DNA from: Eubacterium sp. MSJ-33
Lineage (GTDB): Bacteria; Bacillota; Clostridia; Lachnospirales; Lachnospiraceae
Assembly: GCF_022174665.1 (NCBI RefSeq)
Contig: NZ_CP076562.1
Coordinates: forward strand, 1,302,001-1,366,000
Reading direction: 5' to 3'
DNA: 64,000 nt
The notes under the pieces were generated by a model that did not search any database, was not told the origin of the DNA, and saw nothing but the letters and a program-made list of their open reading frames with translations. Shown here one piece after another: positions 51,470-61,208 of this stretch. The stretch's first letter is position 1, and each line of letters starts with the position of its first letter. The translations under genes and the position numbers were made by a program.

Positions 51470-52249
51470 TTATTTTTCCTCTCCGTTTTGAGGTATATTC
51501 TTAACCAGATCCTTCACAACTTCACCTGCAATAATAAGACCTGCCACAGATGGAACAAATGCAACACTACCCGGAATATCTCTCCGCTCGGTACATTTAT
51601 GTTTCGCACCCGGGGGACACACACAATGTGTCTGGCAGCTAATCGACATATCTTCCATCGGACGGATTGACTGCTCCTCCGAATACACAACCTTAAGTTT
51701 CTTCACGCCACGCTTTTTTAGTTCGCGCCTCATCACCTTCGCAAGCGGACAAACCTTCGTCTTATAGATATCTGCAACCCGGAACTGACTGCCATCCAGT
51801 TTGTTTCCGGCACCCATACTGCTAATAATCGGAATATGTTTCTCCTGTGCTTTCATCACAAGGGCAATCTTCGCAGTCACTGTATCTACTGCATCTACCA
51901 TGTAGTCGTAATCTTCATATGAAAACTCATCTGCATTTTCCGGCAGGAAGAAACAATTATGAATCCGCACATCTGCTTTCGGATTAATATCCAGAATCCG
52001 CTCTTTCATCACTTCCGTTTTATATTTTCCGATTGTCTTATGGGTTGCGATAATCTGACGGTTCAAATTTGTCAAACACACCTTATCATCATCGATCAGA
52101 TCAAACGCTCCAACGCCGCTTCGTGCCAGTGCCTCACAGACATAACCACCCACTCCGCCGATTCCAAATACTGCGACACGAGAATTCTGTAACTTCTCCA
52201 TCGCTTCTTTTCCAAGCAGAAGCTCGGTTCTCGAAAATTGTGTCAGCAT
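51470..52249 (-). CDS. tcdA: tRNA threonylcarbamoyladenosine dehydratase (TcdA/CsdL)
   Basis: 259-residue E1-like ThiF/MoeB-fold enzyme: nucleotide motif AVFGIGGVGGYVCEALARSG, DDDKVCLTNLNRQ, SSMGAGNKLDGSQF, and the C-terminal CPPGAKHKCTERRDIPGSVAFVPS typical for TcdA. It uses ATP to close t6A37 of tRNAs reading ANN codons into its cyclic form. Length is normal. The ATG at 52249 follows AGGAG; the computed frame is 35 codons longer and runs into AT-rich intergenic sequence. It is divergent from marR. Confidence 0.92.
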   Translation of the reverse strand: MLTQFSRTELLLGKEAMEKLQNSRVAVFGIGGVGGYVCEALARSGVGAFDLIDDDKVCLTNLNRQIIATHKTIGKYKTEVMKERILDINPKADVRIHNCFFLPENADEFSYEDYDYMVDAVDTVTAKIALVMKAQEKHIPIISSMGAGNKLDGSQFRVADIYKTKVCPLAKVMRRELKKRGVKKLKVVYSEEQSIRPMEDMSISCQTHCVCPPGAKHKCTERRDIPGSVAFVPSVAGLIIAGEVVKDLVKNIPQNGEEK

Positions 52250-52395
52250 CTTTTTACTCCTGTCCTGTTCTTCTTGATACGTTGTATATATTGTATATTC
52301 ATTTTTGCCCCTAGTATACTTCAATCCCTTCAAAATAGCAACGTATCTTGCCATGTTTCCTAAATAATTACAAATAATTTACATACATTCTCCTC

Positions 52396-52462
52396 TTGAC
52401 ACAAGTCCGAAATCAGACTATACTAAGTATGATTTCGGACTTGTGTAGGTACGAAATCAGAC
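52396..52462 (+). promoter_or_regulatory. marR-MATE promoter with overlapping operator
   Basis: TTGACA (52396-52401) and TATACT (52419-52424), spacer 17. A perfect 17-bp inverted repeat, ACACAAGTCCGAAATCA (52399-52415) and its complement (52430-52446), covers the -35, spacer and start region. A third half-site with CGAAATCAGAC follows at 52452-52462. This is the expected layout for autorepression by the MarR protein. The rest of the 325-base gap holds a leader of about 110 bases with no other feature seen. Confidence 0.85.
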
Positions 52463-52574
52463 ATATTTTGTCGAATTACAGTGATATATATTGCAGCCGC
52501 TTCATAAATTACAAGACTACAAAAACTATATCCGGAACCTGCCGGCAGCTAAATCATAACATAAAGGAGAACTC

Positions 52575-53039
52575 ATGAACATGAAAGAACACAATAAAGA
52601 AGAACAACCTTATATGAGTGAAAAACTGGTTATCTTCAACCGCATCTACAAAGAATATAATGAAATTTATCACGATGCAGCAACCAGACTGGGACTGTCA
52701 AACAGCGAGTTTGACACCCTGTATGCAATCTGCGAACTCGGCGATGGCTGCAAGCAGTCCGACATCTGCCGTACAACTTTTATCCCGAAACAAACCGTAA
52801 ACTCAGCAATCCGTGTATTAGAGAAGAAAGATTATCTGACACTTGCATCCGGAAAGGGACGGAGCATGCACATCTATCTGACTGAACAGGGATTGCAGCT
52901 CGTGCGGCGCACGATTTTCCCGATGGTTGAAATTGAGAACGAAGCATTTCCGAAACTGACAGAAAAAGAATACAAATCAATCCTGCATTTCCATACGCAG
53001 TACCTCACAGCCCTACGCGAGGGAATCCAGAAGCTATAA
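52575..53039 (+). CDS. MarR-family transcriptional regulator
   Basis: 154-residue winged-helix regulator: AATRLGLSNSEFDTLYAICE, the recognition helix region TTFIPKQTVNSAIRVLEKKDYLTLASGKGRSMHIYLTEQG, and a C-terminal dimerisation helix. The wing with GKGRS is typical of MarR. It should repress its own transcript, which includes the MATE exporter 21 bases downstream, and release DNA on binding a small molecule. AAAGGAG stands before the ATG. The operator described upstream is the likely target. Confidence 0.92.
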   Translation: MNMKEHNKEEQPYMSEKLVIFNRIYKEYNEIYHDAATRLGLSNSEFDTLYAICELGDGCKQSDICRTTFIPKQTVNSAIRVLEKKDYLTLASGKGRSMHIYLTEQGLQLVRRTIFPMVEIENEAFPKLTEKEYKSILHFHTQYLTALREGIQKL

Positions 53040-53060
53040 CAATGACGGAGGAATTACAAC

Positions 53061-54392
53061 ATGAAAATACAATTATCAGAGCATTTTACATATAAGAAGC
53101 TACTGCGCTTTGTCCTGCCATCCATTATCATGATGATCTTCACATCAATCTATGGTATCGTTGATGGACTGTTCGTATCGAACTTTGTCGGCAAAACGGC
53201 ATTTGCCGCAGTCAATCTGGTTATGCCGCTTATGATGGGAGTGTCCGCGCTCGGCTTTATGGTCGGCACCGGCGGTAGTGCAATCGTTGCCAAAACTCTT
53301 GGTGAAGGTGAGCACAAGAAAGCAAACGAATATTTCTCGCTCCTTGTCTATGTAACGTTTATCGGTGGTATCATCTTTAGTCTTTGCGGTATGGCTTTAG
53401 TCCGCCCGATTGCCTCTGTGCTCCATGCCGAAGGGGCGTTGTTAGATAACTGTGTATTATACGGAAGAATCTGTTTCATATCCATGCCAGCCTTTATGCT
53501 ACAGAACGTATTCCAAAGTTTCTTCGTCACCGCAGAAAAACCAAAGCTCGGACTTTGCGTCATCATAGCTGCCGGCGTGACAAATATGATCTTAGATTAT
53601 CTGTTTATTGCAGTATTCAAATGGGGATTGCCGGGTGCCGCGATTGCTACGGTAACCGGAGAATGCATCGGTGGATTCTTCCCGATCTTCTATTTTGCAC
53701 GGAAGAATTCCAGCCTGCTGAAACTTGGAAAGACAAAATTCGACGGAGCGGTTTTATGGAAGACATGTACAAACGGTTCTTCAGAACTTATGACAAACCT
53801 CTCTTCGTCCCTTGTGAATTCGCTCTATAACATGCAGCTTATGAAATACGCAGGCGAAAATGGTGTCGCTGCCTATGGTGCAATCATGTATGTAAACTTC
53901 ATATTCATATCAATCTTCCTTGGATATTCGGTCGGCAGTGCACCAATCATCAGCTACCACTACGGTGCCGGAAACCGGGATGAATTAAAGAACATGTTCA
54001 AAAAAAGCACAAGCCTGATTGCCTTCTGGGGCATCTTACTAGTCCTGCTGGCACACGTAATTGCCGGACCATTGACGAAGATCTTCGTGGGCTATGACGC
54101 GGAACTGTTTGCACTTACAAAGCATGGATTCCTGATCTATTCTTTTACCTATCTGATCAATGGATTCAATATTTACGGTTCGTCGTTCTTTACGGCACTA
54201 AACAACGGACTGGTTTCCGCACTGATCTCGTTCCTGCGGACACTCGTCTTCCAGTTAGCCTCTGTTATGCTGCTGCCTCTTTTCTTAGGTATAGACGGTA
54301 TCTGGGGGGCAATCATTATAGCGGAAGCAATCACACTTTGTGTGACTCTCTTCTTCGTGTTCTCGCAGCAAAAGAAATATGGGTATCTATAA
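53061..54392 (+). CDS. MATE-family multidrug efflux transporter
   Basis: 443-residue protein with about twelve helices in two homologous halves: FVLPSIIMMIFTSIYGIVDGLFVSN opens the first, VNLVMPLMMGVSALGFMVGTGGSAI follows. The second half carries ISIFLGYSVGSAPIISYHYGAGN and LFLGIDGIWGAIIIAEA. It belongs to the MepA-like branch, which exports cationic drugs using Na+ or H+ gradients. Co-transcribed with marR, as in the mepR-mepA pair of Staphylococcus. CGGAGG precedes the ATG. Confidence 0.93.
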   Translation: MKIQLSEHFTYKKLLRFVLPSIIMMIFTSIYGIVDGLFVSNFVGKTAFAAVNLVMPLMMGVSALGFMVGTGGSAIVAKTLGEGEHKKANEYFSLLVYVTFIGGIIFSLCGMALVRPIASVLHAEGALLDNCVLYGRICFISMPAFMLQNVFQSFFVTAEKPKLGLCVIIAAGVTNMILDYLFIAVFKWGLPGAAIATVTGECIGGFFPIFYFARKNSSLLKLGKTKFDGAVLWKTCTNGSSELMTNLSSSLVNSLYNMQLMKYAGENGVAAYGAIMYVNFIFISIFLGYSVGSAPIISYHYGAGNRDELKNMFKKSTSLIAFWGILLVLLAHVIAGPLTKIFVGYDAELFALTKHGFLIYSFTYLINGFNIYGSSFFTALNNGLVSALISFLRTLVFQLASVMLLPLFLGIDGIWGAIIIAEAITLCVTLFFVFSQQKKYGYL

Positions 54393-54464
54393 TTAACATA
54401 TAACTACAAGTAATCTGTATAGCTATAACATTCGATCATCGAATACCGATTCTTATTCACACCA

Positions 54465-54509
54465 TAAAAGCCGGTAAGGAACTATCACAGCTAGCTCTCT
54501 TACCGGCTT
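54465..54509. terminator. Hairpin terminator between MATE and SGNH hydrolase genes
   Basis: AAGCCGGTAAG (54468-54478) pairs with CTTACCGGCTT (54499-54509). The minus side is followed by TTTTAT, the plus side only by CTTCTTAT, so it works best for the minus-strand SGNH hydrolase gene but may serve both convergent genes. Confidence 0.75.
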
Positions 54510-54567
54510 CTTATCCACATACAATGTTATAATTTCAGTCTTATCTGCAAACATTCTACAAAGGAAG

Positions 54568-55203
54568 TTATGCAACCGCCGCGAATATATCATCAATCTT
54601 CGCATAGATTGCGTCTGCAAGCTTCTCATGTCCTTCCTCATTCAAATGTTCCTGATCCGTCTCACTCGGTGCAGCCACATCAGATGCATCCAGGAAATAC
54701 AGATGTTCATTTCTGGCAATCTCTGCATAGACACCGGCAAGCCCTTTCGATATCTCAACCGATTCTCTGGAAAACTCCGGGTCATAGGATTTCTCCCAGA
54801 CCTTTTCGCCCAGATGAATCGGCGAAACAAGAAGAATCCTACTGTCCGGTGCAAAGCTTCGGATCTTCGCGATTACTGTCTCCACGCCTTTTCCTATCAG
54901 TTCCGGTGTCGTCTTATATGCAGCCTTGCAATCATTGGTTCCAAGCATCAAAATGACAAGATCCGATGCACCATGCGTCTCCAACACGGCATTGACGAAT
55001 TTTGCACCATTGCGATGATCCCGAAACGGATCATCAAAAACTGTCGTTCGTCCACAAAGTCCTTCTTCAATCACACGATACTGTTGAAGCCCAAGCTTCT
55101 CATTTAAACGGCTTGTCCACCGGATTCCCCACGGATACCGTGCATTTTTCTTTGGTATCAGGCCATATGTATTCGAATCTCCATAACATAAAATCTGTCT
55201 CAT
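54568..55203 (-). CDS. SGNH/GDSL hydrolase, arylesterase-like
   Basis: 211-residue SGNH hydrolase without signal peptide: ILCYGDSNTYG with the nucleophile serine, GRTTVFDDPF, LMLGTNDCK with the GXND block, and the Asp-His pair in ETDQEHLNEEGH. It is like arylesterases/acyl-CoA thioesterase I of the GDSL group and unlike the DltD analogues elsewhere in the window, which are membrane anchored. Two adjacent ATGs exist; the second was chosen because GAGGTG is then six bases away. Substrate unknown. Transcribed alone toward the MATE gene. Confidence 0.88.
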   Translation of the reverse strand: MRQILCYGDSNTYGLIPKKNARYPWGIRWTSRLNEKLGLQQYRVIEEGLCGRTTVFDDPFRDHRNGAKFVNAVLETHGASDLVILMLGTNDCKAAYKTTPELIGKGVETVIAKIRSFAPDSRILLVSPIHLGEKVWEKSYDPEFSRESVEISKGLAGVYAEIARNEHLYFLDASDVAAPSETDQEHLNEEGHEKLADAIYAKIDDIFAAVA

Positions 55204-55357
55204 CATTCTCACCTCGATCAATTCTTTCATGCCTCCATTATATAGCTATAAGGCAATTTCGGAAAATACAAGGTTTTTATATCTACTTATAAGCAATGGT
55301 TATTACACACTAATTTTTCCGATTTCTCTGTGTTAATTGCTCACCTCTATTGTATTT

Positions 55358-56131
55358 CTACATTTCGCGCTCATTTTTCATCAGCGCAACACTCACAGTG
55401 ATCATATGCACAGTCACGAAAATTCCAATGATTGACACAAGCAGACTTGGCAAAAAGCCGATTGCCTGATTAAAATTCGATAGAATCATCGCAAAGGACT
55501 GTCCATAAAAACATAACGCAAACACCTGGCCAAATCGCAGGTTCAAGTGGAACTGGCGGTTCATGCTATTCACAAGTATCGAGAAGATCAGCGAAATCAC
55601 TGCATATTTCACAAAAAAACTGAGCATTGTTCCTAGCAGCGACAAAAACAGCACTGCATAGATAGAAGGAATCATAGCGACGAGCATGTCATTGTTAAAG
55701 CCTTCCGGAAGATAATCTGCCAGATAATACACGCCATAATCTGTAACCTTCGACCCAAGCACCATACTGATTCGTACAGTTTTACTTCCAACCGCCAGGA
55801 ACATCCCCTGTTTATTCAAACTATCATTTTGCACAGTCTCCTGCGTAGTATCCACAAGAAAATTAGCTGCATTAATATGCATATTTAATTCATTGGATAC
55901 GGACAACGTTCCATCCGTATAATTGACTTCACCAAGGCTCTGAGTAAAAAGTTTTTCGAATCCTCCAAATCCGGAAATAATCGATGCCGATGGCACCACA
56001 AAATCAACAATAGAAAGCACCAGCATCATCACAATCACATACGCCACAAACCGTCTGCGTGGTAACTCGATCATATCTTTATATCTGGCCGGACGAAACC
56101 ATCCATATACGATTTGTTCAGAAAATGTCAT
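55358..56131 (-). CDS. DUF1189-family membrane protein
   Basis: 257-residue integral membrane protein: an amphipathic N-terminus with WFRPARYKDMIELPRRR, a first helix (about residues 29-50), an extracellular domain of roughly 100 residues, and four closely packed helices in the second half (IYAVLFLSLLGTMLSFFVKYAV onward). This is the DUF1189 plan; in Bacilli members are reported next to signalling genes, but no function is fixed. It begins four bases after the kinase-like gene ends and must be co-transcribed with it, so it may partner that receptor. Confidence 0.82.
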   Translation of the reverse strand: MTFSEQIVYGWFRPARYKDMIELPRRRFVAYVIVMMLVLSIVDFVVPSASIISGFGGFEKLFTQSLGEVNYTDGTLSVSNELNMHINAANFLVDTTQETVQNDSLNKQGMFLAVGSKTVRISMVLGSKVTDYGVYYLADYLPEGFNNDMLVAMIPSIYAVLFLSLLGTMLSFFVKYAVISLIFSILVNSMNRQFHLNLRFGQVFALCFYGQSFAMILSNFNQAIGFLPSLLVSIIGIFVTVHMITVSVALMKNEREM

Positions 56132-56135
56132 CTTT

Positions 56136-57923
56136 TTACTCCTTTATGATATATCCCTTTTTCGGAACCTTTACTGTCAATATGGTTCCTTTATCCTGTT
56201 TGGTACGCACTTCGATCAGCGCACCGGTCATTGTTTTTAAAGTCTTCTGGATTATCCGATAATCCTGCTTTGCACGAAATTTCTTTGTTGGGGCAATGCC
56301 GCTTCCATTATCTACAATCTGAATTGCAAAACAGTCCAGACGCTCGTAGCTTCGCACGACTACCTTTCCCGGTCGATTCGTTTCCACCACCGCTTCCACT
56401 GCATTTTCCACGAGCGGCTCAATGGTGTTATATGGTACTTTAAAATCCGTGATTTTGTCTTCAATCACAATTTCCAAACCCGGATGAATCCGCTTCTGCA
56501 TGCCTAGATATGAACGAATATAAGATAATTCCTCTTTAAACGCAACCACACCATTTTTATATACCGCATCCATATTATGCTGCATAAACATGGATGTATC
56601 ATAGATTAACCGGCTATTTACCTGATCGTGTGTCTTTAAATCCGTGATTGCTGTATTTAATGCCCTGTAAATAAGAGCTGTATTAATCGTCCGTACTGCC
56701 CGTGACTTCTCATACCCGACACTGCTTAACGCTGCGTCACGCTCTGCATTCATCTCCTGAATGATTGTCTTCTCGATTGATACCATCAACAACACAGCAA
56801 ATACAAACAATCCAATTTGCAGTACCAATCCCTGATAACTCTTATAAAACCAGAAAAATCCCAACACAAACTCAACCAGGCAAGACCCTGTTAAAATCAC
56901 ATTTGCCCAGAAATTGCTGTAAATACTTTTATCAGAATATGTATCCGCAGCCAGATACATAATAAAGCACAACATCAGCAGCCCCAGTAAAATCAATATC
57001 TTCGTAAAGAATATATAACTTGCAAAATCACAGACGCCTACCAGCTGGAATACTATACCTGTCAGGAAATTTACCGCATAAACATAAATCAATATTTCAA
57101 ATATCTTCGCATACCGCCGTTTCATGGCAAAACTACGCAGATACATAAAATACAACACCGGCATCAACAGTAGAAAAATCTGGCTTGTCATATAAGTTGC
57201 AAACTGATTTCCAGTGAGGAGCTGCATCATTGCATTTCCAAAGAATATCCAGGCTGCAGCAAACAAAATAAATCCGAATCCATACGTAGCCCTCTGTTTG
57301 TTGATATTTTCATTTGTCATAAATAACAGGGAAATTCCCAATAACACAGTCAGAATCAACACCATCAATGATACAACAAACGGAATTCCGTTTCTACGTA
57401 TCATCCACGATACAATATCTCCCCGGGAACCGTAGTACACATGAGGCAGTCTTCCGCTATATCTGCTATACGCAGATGACAACTGTATCGTTATCGTCTG
57501 TCCAACATTGGCATCTATATCCACTACATGATACCCCGGAACTGCATTTTTTATCCACGGATTCTCTGACAAAACACCATTTTCATATACACGCTGTCCA
57601 TCAATAGATACGATGACATTCTGAAATTCTGTATAAAAATATACAGCACTGCCTTCCCCTGCATCTTCGGGAATACGGTGTGTGATCGTAACTATCTCTG
57701 ATTTTCCGGTTTTCAGCTTTGTTGGCAGATCAACAATCTGTTCTTCGGAAGTGCCTTCCTGATAGACCACCCATGTATCATCCATCTTTTTAGGCGTACG
57801 AAAAGATATCTTTCCACTTCCGCCACCGGATGCAGCAAAACTGAAGAACAGCATCAACAAAACACCAACGGATACGGCAATTATCGTCAAAATATTCAGT
57901 TGTCTAAAACGACGTTCATTCAT
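56136..57923 (-). CDS. 7TM receptor with LytS-like kinase domain lacking the phospho-acceptor histidine
   Basis: 595-residue protein: N-terminal anchor, an extracellular beta domain of the 7TMR-DISM type (about residues 40-170), seven membrane helices (about 180-385), then a His_kinase/HATPase module like LytS/YehU. In such kinases the acceptor lies in INPHFLFNTLN; here the corresponding stretch reads INTALIYRALN, with Ala 416 in place of His. The ATP-binding parts remain (IEPLVENAVEA, VDNGSGIAP). No response regulator is next to it. It is flanked within four bases by a HAD phosphatase and a DUF1189 gene. It probably binds ATP and signals by protein contact; kinase activity is unlikely if the alignment is right. 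Confidence 0.85.
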   Translation of the reverse strand: MNERRFRQLNILTIIAVSVGVLLMLFFSFAASGGGSGKISFRTPKKMDDTWVVYQEGTSEEQIVDLPTKLKTGKSEIVTITHRIPEDAGEGSAVYFYTEFQNVIVSIDGQRVYENGVLSENPWIKNAVPGYHVVDIDANVGQTITIQLSSAYSRYSGRLPHVYYGSRGDIVSWMIRRNGIPFVVSLMVLILTVLLGISLLFMTNENINKQRATYGFGFILFAAAWIFFGNAMMQLLTGNQFATYMTSQIFLLLMPVLYFMYLRSFAMKRRYAKIFEILIYVYAVNFLTGIVFQLVGVCDFASYIFFTKILILLGLLMLCFIMYLAADTYSDKSIYSNFWANVILTGSCLVEFVLGFFWFYKSYQGLVLQIGLFVFAVLLMVSIEKTIIQEMNAERDAALSSVGYEKSRAVRTINTALIYRALNTAITDLKTHDQVNSRLIYDTSMFMQHNMDAVYKNGVVAFKEELSYIRSYLGMQKRIHPGLEIVIEDKITDFKVPYNTIEPLVENAVEAVVETNRPGKVVVRSYERLDCFAIQIVDNGSGIAPTKKFRAKQDYRIIQKTLKTMTGALIEVRTKQDKGTILTVKVPKKGYIIKE

Positions 57924-57926
57924 AAC

Positions 57927-58736
57927 TTACTCGATTATTCCAAAATGCTGCATAGCCTTCTCGATTCCATCCTGTTCCACTGTATCTGTGCGATACATAG
58001 ACACGGCAGCTACCTCTTCTGTGCAGACTCCCATCGCTATGCTATTTTGTACATATCGTAACATATCCAGGTCGTTATTACTATCCCCAAACGCATAAAT
58101 CCGCTCGAGTGGGATATCGTATTTCTGCATCAGAAACTGAATTCCGGTCGCTTTTGAAAATCCGTGCGGCACAACTTCAAGAAAATTTCCTTCTCTCTGT
58201 ATACATGTGAAATCCTGTGACATATAGTCGATAAATTCCTGTAATTTCGGATTTCCTTCTTCATACCAGCAGGCAAACTTGTCAAAACAGAAATCCGGAT
58301 CTTCGATATCTGATATCACATTTCTTTCCATAGATTTAAAATAGCTTAATATCTCCCGGTATTCCTCATCTTCTGCTTCCAGCACAGGATCATATGCGGT
58401 ATGTTCTGTATGCTCAAAAATTGCCATCATACGGCAGTCACGACACTTATATGCAATCTCCCTGCAACGCTCCTGTGATACCCGGTTATGCAGCAATTCC
58501 CTGCCTTCCGAAATAATATATGTTCCACATCCGCAAACATATCCATCAAAGCCAACATCTCTTATAAACTCATCCACGTTCGCCATAACACGTCCCGTAT
58601 TAATATATACCAGATGTCCGCGTTCCCGTGCCGCACGCAATGCACGCTTCGCACTTTCCGGAAATGTCCGTTTACCATCAGTTGTGATCAGTGTCCCATC
58701 AATATCAAAAAACAACATACAACGTTCCTTTTTCAT
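57927..58736 (-). CDS. Cof-type HAD phosphatase
   Basis: 269-residue haloacid-dehalogenase hydrolase of the Cof subfamily: motif I FFDIDGTLITTDG, motif II INTGR, motif III lysine in the FSKATGIQFLMQKY block and motif IV FGDSNNDLDMLRY. The C2-type cap (about residues 80-185) decides the substrate, commonly sugar phosphates or flavin/pyridoxal phosphates; an FMN phosphatase role cannot be excluded given the rib operon just upstream, but the kinase-like gene follows after three bases and suggests another context. Confidence 0.9.
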   Translation of the reverse strand: MKKERCMLFFDIDGTLITTDGKRTFPESAKRALRAARERGHLVYINTGRVMANVDEFIRDVGFDGYVCGCGTYIISEGRELLHNRVSQERCREIAYKCRDCRMMAIFEHTEHTAYDPVLEAEDEEYREILSYFKSMERNVISDIEDPDFCFDKFACWYEEGNPKLQEFIDYMSQDFTCIQREGNFLEVVPHGFSKATGIQFLMQKYDIPLERIYAFGDSNNDLDMLRYVQNSIAMGVCTEEVAAVSMYRTDTVEQDGIEKAMQHFGIIE

Positions 58737-58792
58737 ATCCGTCTATCCCTATTCTTAACTAAACTTCTATCCTCTATTGTAATGTGTACGGA

Positions 58793-59254
58793 TTAAATCT
58801 GCTTCATCAGATTGATCATCTCAATTGCTGACAGAGCGCAATCATATCCCTTGTTTCCTGCCTTTGTTCCTGCACGCTCGATTGCCTGCTCAATATTCTC
58901 CGTTGTAACAACTCCGAACAATACCGGAATCTCTGTCTCTAATGATACGGAAGCTACCCCCTTCGATACTTCGTTACATACATAATCATAGTGGCTCGTT
59001 GCTCCGCGAATAACAGCACCAAGGCAGATTACCGCATCGTACTTTCCAGACTTCGCCATCTTCTTTGCAACAACCGGAATTTCAAATGCACCCGGTACCC
59101 ATGCCACCGTGACATCTTCTTCCTTCACATCATGACGGATCAGACCATCCATCGCACCACCAACTAATTTAGATACGATAAATTCATTAAATCTTGCTGC
59201 CACGATTCCGATTTTTGCACCATCTGCGACTAATTTTCCTTCTAATTTGTTCAT
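58793..59254 (-). CDS. ribH: 6,7-dimethyl-8-ribityllumazine synthase
   Basis: 153-residue lumazine synthase, which joins 3,4-dihydroxybutanone 4-phosphate and the ribitylaminouracil intermediate, forming the capsid-like 60-mer of the family. Motifs: [45 protein letters not shown] with the catalytic histidine, and [17 protein letters not shown]. Length is normal. It is the last gene of the rib operon, 21 bases after ribBA. Confidence 0.97.
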   Translation of the reverse strand: MNKLEGKLVADGAKIGIVAARFNEFIVSKLVGGAMDGLIRHDVKEEDVTVAWVPGAFEIPVVAKKMAKSGKYDAVICLGAVIRGATSHYDYVCNEVSKGVASVSLETEIPVLFGVVTTENIEQAIERAGTKAGNKGYDCALSAIEMINLMKQI

Positions 59255-59275
59255 TTTCTTTCTCTCCTTATTCTT

Positions 59276-60475
59276 TTATTTATAGTTTAAGATATGACCC
59301 ATTTTCTCCTGCTTGGTACGCAGATAGAATTCGTCATATTTACCCGGTTCCATAATGATTGGCACGCGCTCCACAATCTCCAGGTTGTAACCGGAAAGTC
59401 CATATACCTTCAGTGGATTGTTCGTGAGCAGGCGCATCTTGTGTACACCAAGGTCCACGAGAATCTGTGTACCGATTGTGTAGTCTCTGGCATCTTCCGG
59501 GAATCCAAGCTTCAGGTTAGCCTCCACCGTGTCAAGTCCCTGATCCTGCAGCTGGTATGCACGGATTTTGTTAATCAGTCCGATTCCTCGACCCTCCTGA
59601 CGCAGGTAGAGAAGCACACCTCTGCCCTCTTTGGCAATCTGTTTCATAGCCGCATCATACTGCTGACCGCAATCGCAGCGTGCAGAGCCAAGCGCGTCTC
59701 CGGTCAGGCATTCCGAATGCACACGGCAGAGTACCGGCTCGCCATCTGTGATATCGCCCTTTACGAGTGCAACATGGTGCTCGCCGTTTAATTTATTTAC
59801 ATAGCCATAAATCATGAACTCACCGTACCGTGTCGGCATCTTCGCCTTTGCCACACACTCGACAAATACTTCATGTTCCTTACGGTACCGAATCAGCTTC
59901 TCCACCGTAGAAATCTTGAGATCATGCTGTTTTGCAAACTGTTCTAAGTCATCGCGTCTAGCCATCATGCCATCATCGCGCATGATCTCACAACAAAGGC
60001 CGACCGGTTTTAAGCCTGCAATCTTCATCAGATCAACCGTAGCTTCAGTATGTCCCTGCCGCTCAATCACGCCGCCCGGTCTTGCCTCAAGCGGAAACAT
60101 ATGTCCCGGTCTGCGGAAATCCTCCGGCTTCGCATCATCCTCTACAAACTTACGTGCTGTAATGCCTCTCTCATAGGCCGAGATTCCGGTTGTCGTACTT
60201 ACATGATCGACCGATACTGAAAATGCAGTACAGTGATTATCTGTATTTGTAATACACATCTGTGGCAGATGCAGCTTGTCCGTATATTCCGGTGCCATCG
60301 GCATACAGATCAGTCCTTTGGCATAACTCGCCATAAAGTTCACATTCTCTGTTGTTGCAAATTCTGCAGCACAGATGACATCGCCCTCATTCTCACGGTT
60401 TTCATCATCCATGATTACGACGCATTTTCCTTTTTTGAGATCTTCCACAACCTCTTCAATGCTGTTTAATTCCAT
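59276..60475 (-). CDS. ribBA: Bifunctional DHBP synthase / GTP cyclohydrolase II
   Basis: 399-residue fusion supplying both precursors of riboflavin. The N-terminal half (to about residue 200) is Rib[27 protein letters not shown] and [11 protein letters not shown]. The C-terminal half is Rib[23 protein letters not shown] with the zinc cysteines, [10 protein letters not shown] and [12 protein letters not shown]. Both halves look complete. It is the third gene of ribD-ribE-ribBA-ribH and so under the FMN riboswitch. Confidence 0.97.
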   Translation of the reverse strand: MELNSIEEVVEDLKKGKCVVIMDDENRENEGDVICAAEFATTENVNFMASYAKGLICMPMAPEYTDKLHLPQMCITNTDNHCTAFSVSVDHVSTTTGISAYERGITARKFVEDDAKPEDFRRPGHMFPLEARPGGVIERQGHTEATVDLMKIAGLKPVGLCCEIMRDDGMMARRDDLEQFAKQHDLKISTVEKLIRYRKEHEVFVECVAKAKMPTRYGEFMIYGYVNKLNGEHHVALVKGDITDGEPVLCRVHSECLTGDALGSARCDCGQQYDAAMKQIAKEGRGVLLYLRQEGRGIGLINKIRAYQLQDQGLDTVEANLKLGFPEDARDYTIGTQILVDLGVHKMRLLTNNPLKVYGLSGYNLEIVERVPIIMEPGKYDEFYLRTKQEKMGHILNYK

Positions 60476-60551
60476 ATTGTTCCTCCTGTATATGAATTGT
60501 TAATCATTGTATGTTCATAACTCTATTATGTGTAATTACCGCTATCTTTCC

Positions 60552-61208
60552 CTATAAGAATCCATGCTCTGCAAGAAATCCAATATCGACTTTCGAGCTT
60601 TGTTTCTTATTCTCCGGTTCTTTGAAGTTAAGTAAATGCTCCACATATTTCCCGACTACATCATTTTCCAGATTCACGATATCGCCCGGCTTCTTTGTGA
60701 GCAATGTCGTCTCCTGTCCGGTGTGCGGAATGATGGATACCTGAAACCGGTCGGTACTGACTGTCGCAACTGTCAGGCTGATACCGTCAATCGCAATTGA
60801 ACCTTTCTCAATAATATATTTCATGATCTGCGGTGTTGTCTCGATCGTTACCCAGACTGCATTTTCTTCCCGCTCCATGTTCACGATTGTTCCGGTGCCA
60901 TCGATATGCCCGGATACGATATGTCCGCCAAAGCGTCCGCCTGCCGCCATCGCTCGTTCCAGATTGACTTTACTTCCCGTATGCAGCGTGCCAAGCGATG
61001 TCCGCCGCATCGTCTCCGCCATGACATCCGCGGTAAATGTATTTCCCGAAATGGATGTTGCCGTCAGACAGATGCCATTGACCGCGATACTGTCTCCAAC
61101 CTTCGCATCCTGCAGGACATATGGTGCCTCGATTGTAAGGCTTTCCGATTTCGATGCCTTTCTCGCAGCCAGAAGCGTTCCAACTTCTTCTATGATTCCT
61201 GTAAACAT
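60552..61208 (-). CDS. ribE: Riboflavin synthase alpha subunit
   Basis: 218-residue protein of two similar lumazine-binding barrels, each with its own signature: MFTGIIEEVG at the start, GDSIAVNGICLTA in the first repeat, GHIVSGHIDGTG opening the second and GSIAIDGISLTVA near the end. It dismutates two molecules of ribityllumazine to riboflavin. Length is normal. The start overlaps the ribD end by 19 bases. Confidence 0.97.
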   Translation of the reverse strand: MFTGIIEEVGTLLAARKASKSESLTIEAPYVLQDAKVGDSIAVNGICLTATSISGNTFTADVMAETMRRTSLGTLHTGSKVNLERAMAAGGRFGGHIVSGHIDGTGTIVNMEREENAVWVTIETTPQIMKYIIEKGSIAIDGISLTVATVSTDRFQVSIIPHTGQETTLLTKKPGDIVNLENDVVGKYVEHLLNFKEPENKKQSSKVDIGFLAEHGFL

